Assembly (NCBI GenBank): GCA_020434085.1
Contig: JAGRBM010000089.1
Span: forward strand, 1-11,787
DNA: 11,787 bases
Source of the DNA: Chrysiogenia bacterium
GTDB lineage: Bacteria; JAGRBM01
Direction: 5' to 3'
Shown one piece after another: positions 11,136-11,787 of the stretch. Made by a program: the position numbers and the translations under genes. Positions within the stretch are counted from its first letter, which is position 1. Every line of letters begins with the position of its first letter. The notes beneath the pieces are model-generated. The model was not told the DNA's origin, ran no database searches, and saw nothing but the letters and a program-made list of their open reading frames with translations.

Positions 11136-11787
11136 ATGCAATTGACCATCTCCAAGCAAGATCTACTCGCCGGCTTGACCGCCACCCAGGGCATCATTGA
11201 GAAGCGCAACACCATGCCGATTCTCTCCAACGTATTGATGGATGCCGATGACAAGCGCCTGCGAATGGTTGCCACCGACCTTGAAATCGGTGTGCGGCTC
11301 GAAGTGCCGGCGAAGGTGAAGTCCGCCGGAAAAATTACCGTGCCGGCCAGAAAGCTCCTCGACATCGTCAAGGAACTCCCCGATCAGGATCTGGAGTTCA
11401 AGCTTGTCGAGAATCAGCAGCTCGAGTTCAAGGTAGGCAAGTTCCGCTCTCGCATCGCGGGGCTTCCGGCCGACGAATATCCGAACCTGCCAAGCTACGA
11501 GGACGGGAAGTTCTTTGAGGTCGGCAGTGAGGCGCTCAAGCGGATGGTTGCACGCACGCGCTATGCCGTTTCTACGGACGAGACACGCTACAACCTCAAC
11601 GGCATCTATTTTGAGAAGGCTGAAAAGGGCAAGCTGCTGCGTCTTGTTGCCACTGACGGGCACCGTCTGGCGATGACCGACAGCAGCGAAATGGGCGACC
11701 TGGGTGATGGCTGGGGTGAGCGCGGGCTGATCGTGCCGCGCAAGGCAATTGCCGAGCTCCAGAAGATGCTCGACCACAACGAAAAGA
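11136..11787 (+). CDS. dnaN: DNA polymerase III beta subunit (sliding clamp), 5' part only
   Basis: The frame runs open from ATG 11136 to the window edge, giving 217 residues of a protein normally about 370 long. AGGGA (11123-11127) lies 8 nt before the ATG. The sequence shows the beta-clamp hallmarks: MQLTISKQDLLAGL, QGIIEKRNTMPILSNVLM, ATDLEIGVRL, GKITVPARKLLDIVKELP (end of domain 1), then FRSRIAGLPADEYPNLP, TRYAVSTDETRYNLNGIYFE and LVATDGHRLAMTD (domain 2). The EKRNTMPILSNVL form is common in deltaproteobacterial-type clamps. The protein forms a dimeric ring that tethers DNA polymerase III to DNA. Its position after dnaA and oriC is the classical arrangement. Confidence 0.97.
   Translation, partial: MQLTISKQDLLAGLTATQGIIEKRNTMPILSNVLMDADDKRLRMVATDLEIGVRLEVPAKVKSAGKITVPARKLLDIVKELPDQDLEFKLVENQQLEFKVGKFRSRIAGLPADEYPNLPSYEDGKFFEVGSEALKRMVARTRYAVSTDETRYNLNGIYFEKAEKGKLLRLVATDGHRLAMTDSSEMGDLGDGWGERGLIVPRKAIAELQKMLDHNEK

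Overview
The window looks like the replication-origin neighbourhood of a GC-rich Gram-negative bacterium. A deltaproteobacterial-grade lineage (Desulfobacterota/Myxococcota-like) fits best. This is judged by eye from the style of DnaA and DnaN and from the mix of outer-membrane, lipoprotein and phosphatidylethanolamine genes; no search was possible.

Layout. (1) 1-800: the tail of an unidentified gene, stop/start-overlapped with an NDP-alcohol/sugar-phosphate nucleotidyltransferase. (2) 979-2215: two tandem, separately terminated, secreted DUF3015 proteins, about 70% identical in their mature parts. (3) 2287-4230: a large exported protein with an Lnb_N (DUF4105) catalytic-type domain followed by a probable outer-membrane barrel. 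It converges on a divergent 5-formyl-THF cyclo-ligase-like gene (4224-4943, minus). (4) 5009-5901: a DUF309 protein and a glutathione peroxidase in one operon, closed by a terminator. (5) 5986-7007: a two-TM DUF6141-like membrane protein and a small lipoprotein, overlapping by ATGA. (6) 7004-8607, minus: a lipoprotein and phosphatidylserine decarboxylase. (7) 8608-11787: the origin block, dnaA-oriC-dnaN.

The most interesting part is the origin block. The 742-bp region before dnaA holds two convergent DnaA-box pairs with the same 9+2+9 geometry (8872-8891 and 9275-9294). Between them is a candidate structured RNA (about 8992-9150) with its own promoter-like sequence, a 12-bp closing stem joining its ends, a 14/16-nt central bubble and an intrinsic terminator. 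That architecture resembles 6S RNA. The 400-bp dnaA-dnaN spacer holds a Bacillus-like basal unwinding module: a TTCCACAGG box, a short GC-rich step, four perfect CTA DnaA-trios and an AT-rich stretch. A second trio-like run lies on the opposite strand facing it. A repeated AACACGTYGA motif occurs on both sides of dnaA. Together these suggest a bipartite origin.

How the genes relate: dnaA and dnaN supply the initiator and the sliding clamp. psd makes phosphatidylethanolamine, and several products are envelope proteins (two lipoproteins, two secreted DUF3015 proteins, an Lnb-like barrel protein). The remaining genes look like ordinary housekeeping or unknown genes. No mobile element, CRISPR array, rRNA or tRNA was seen.
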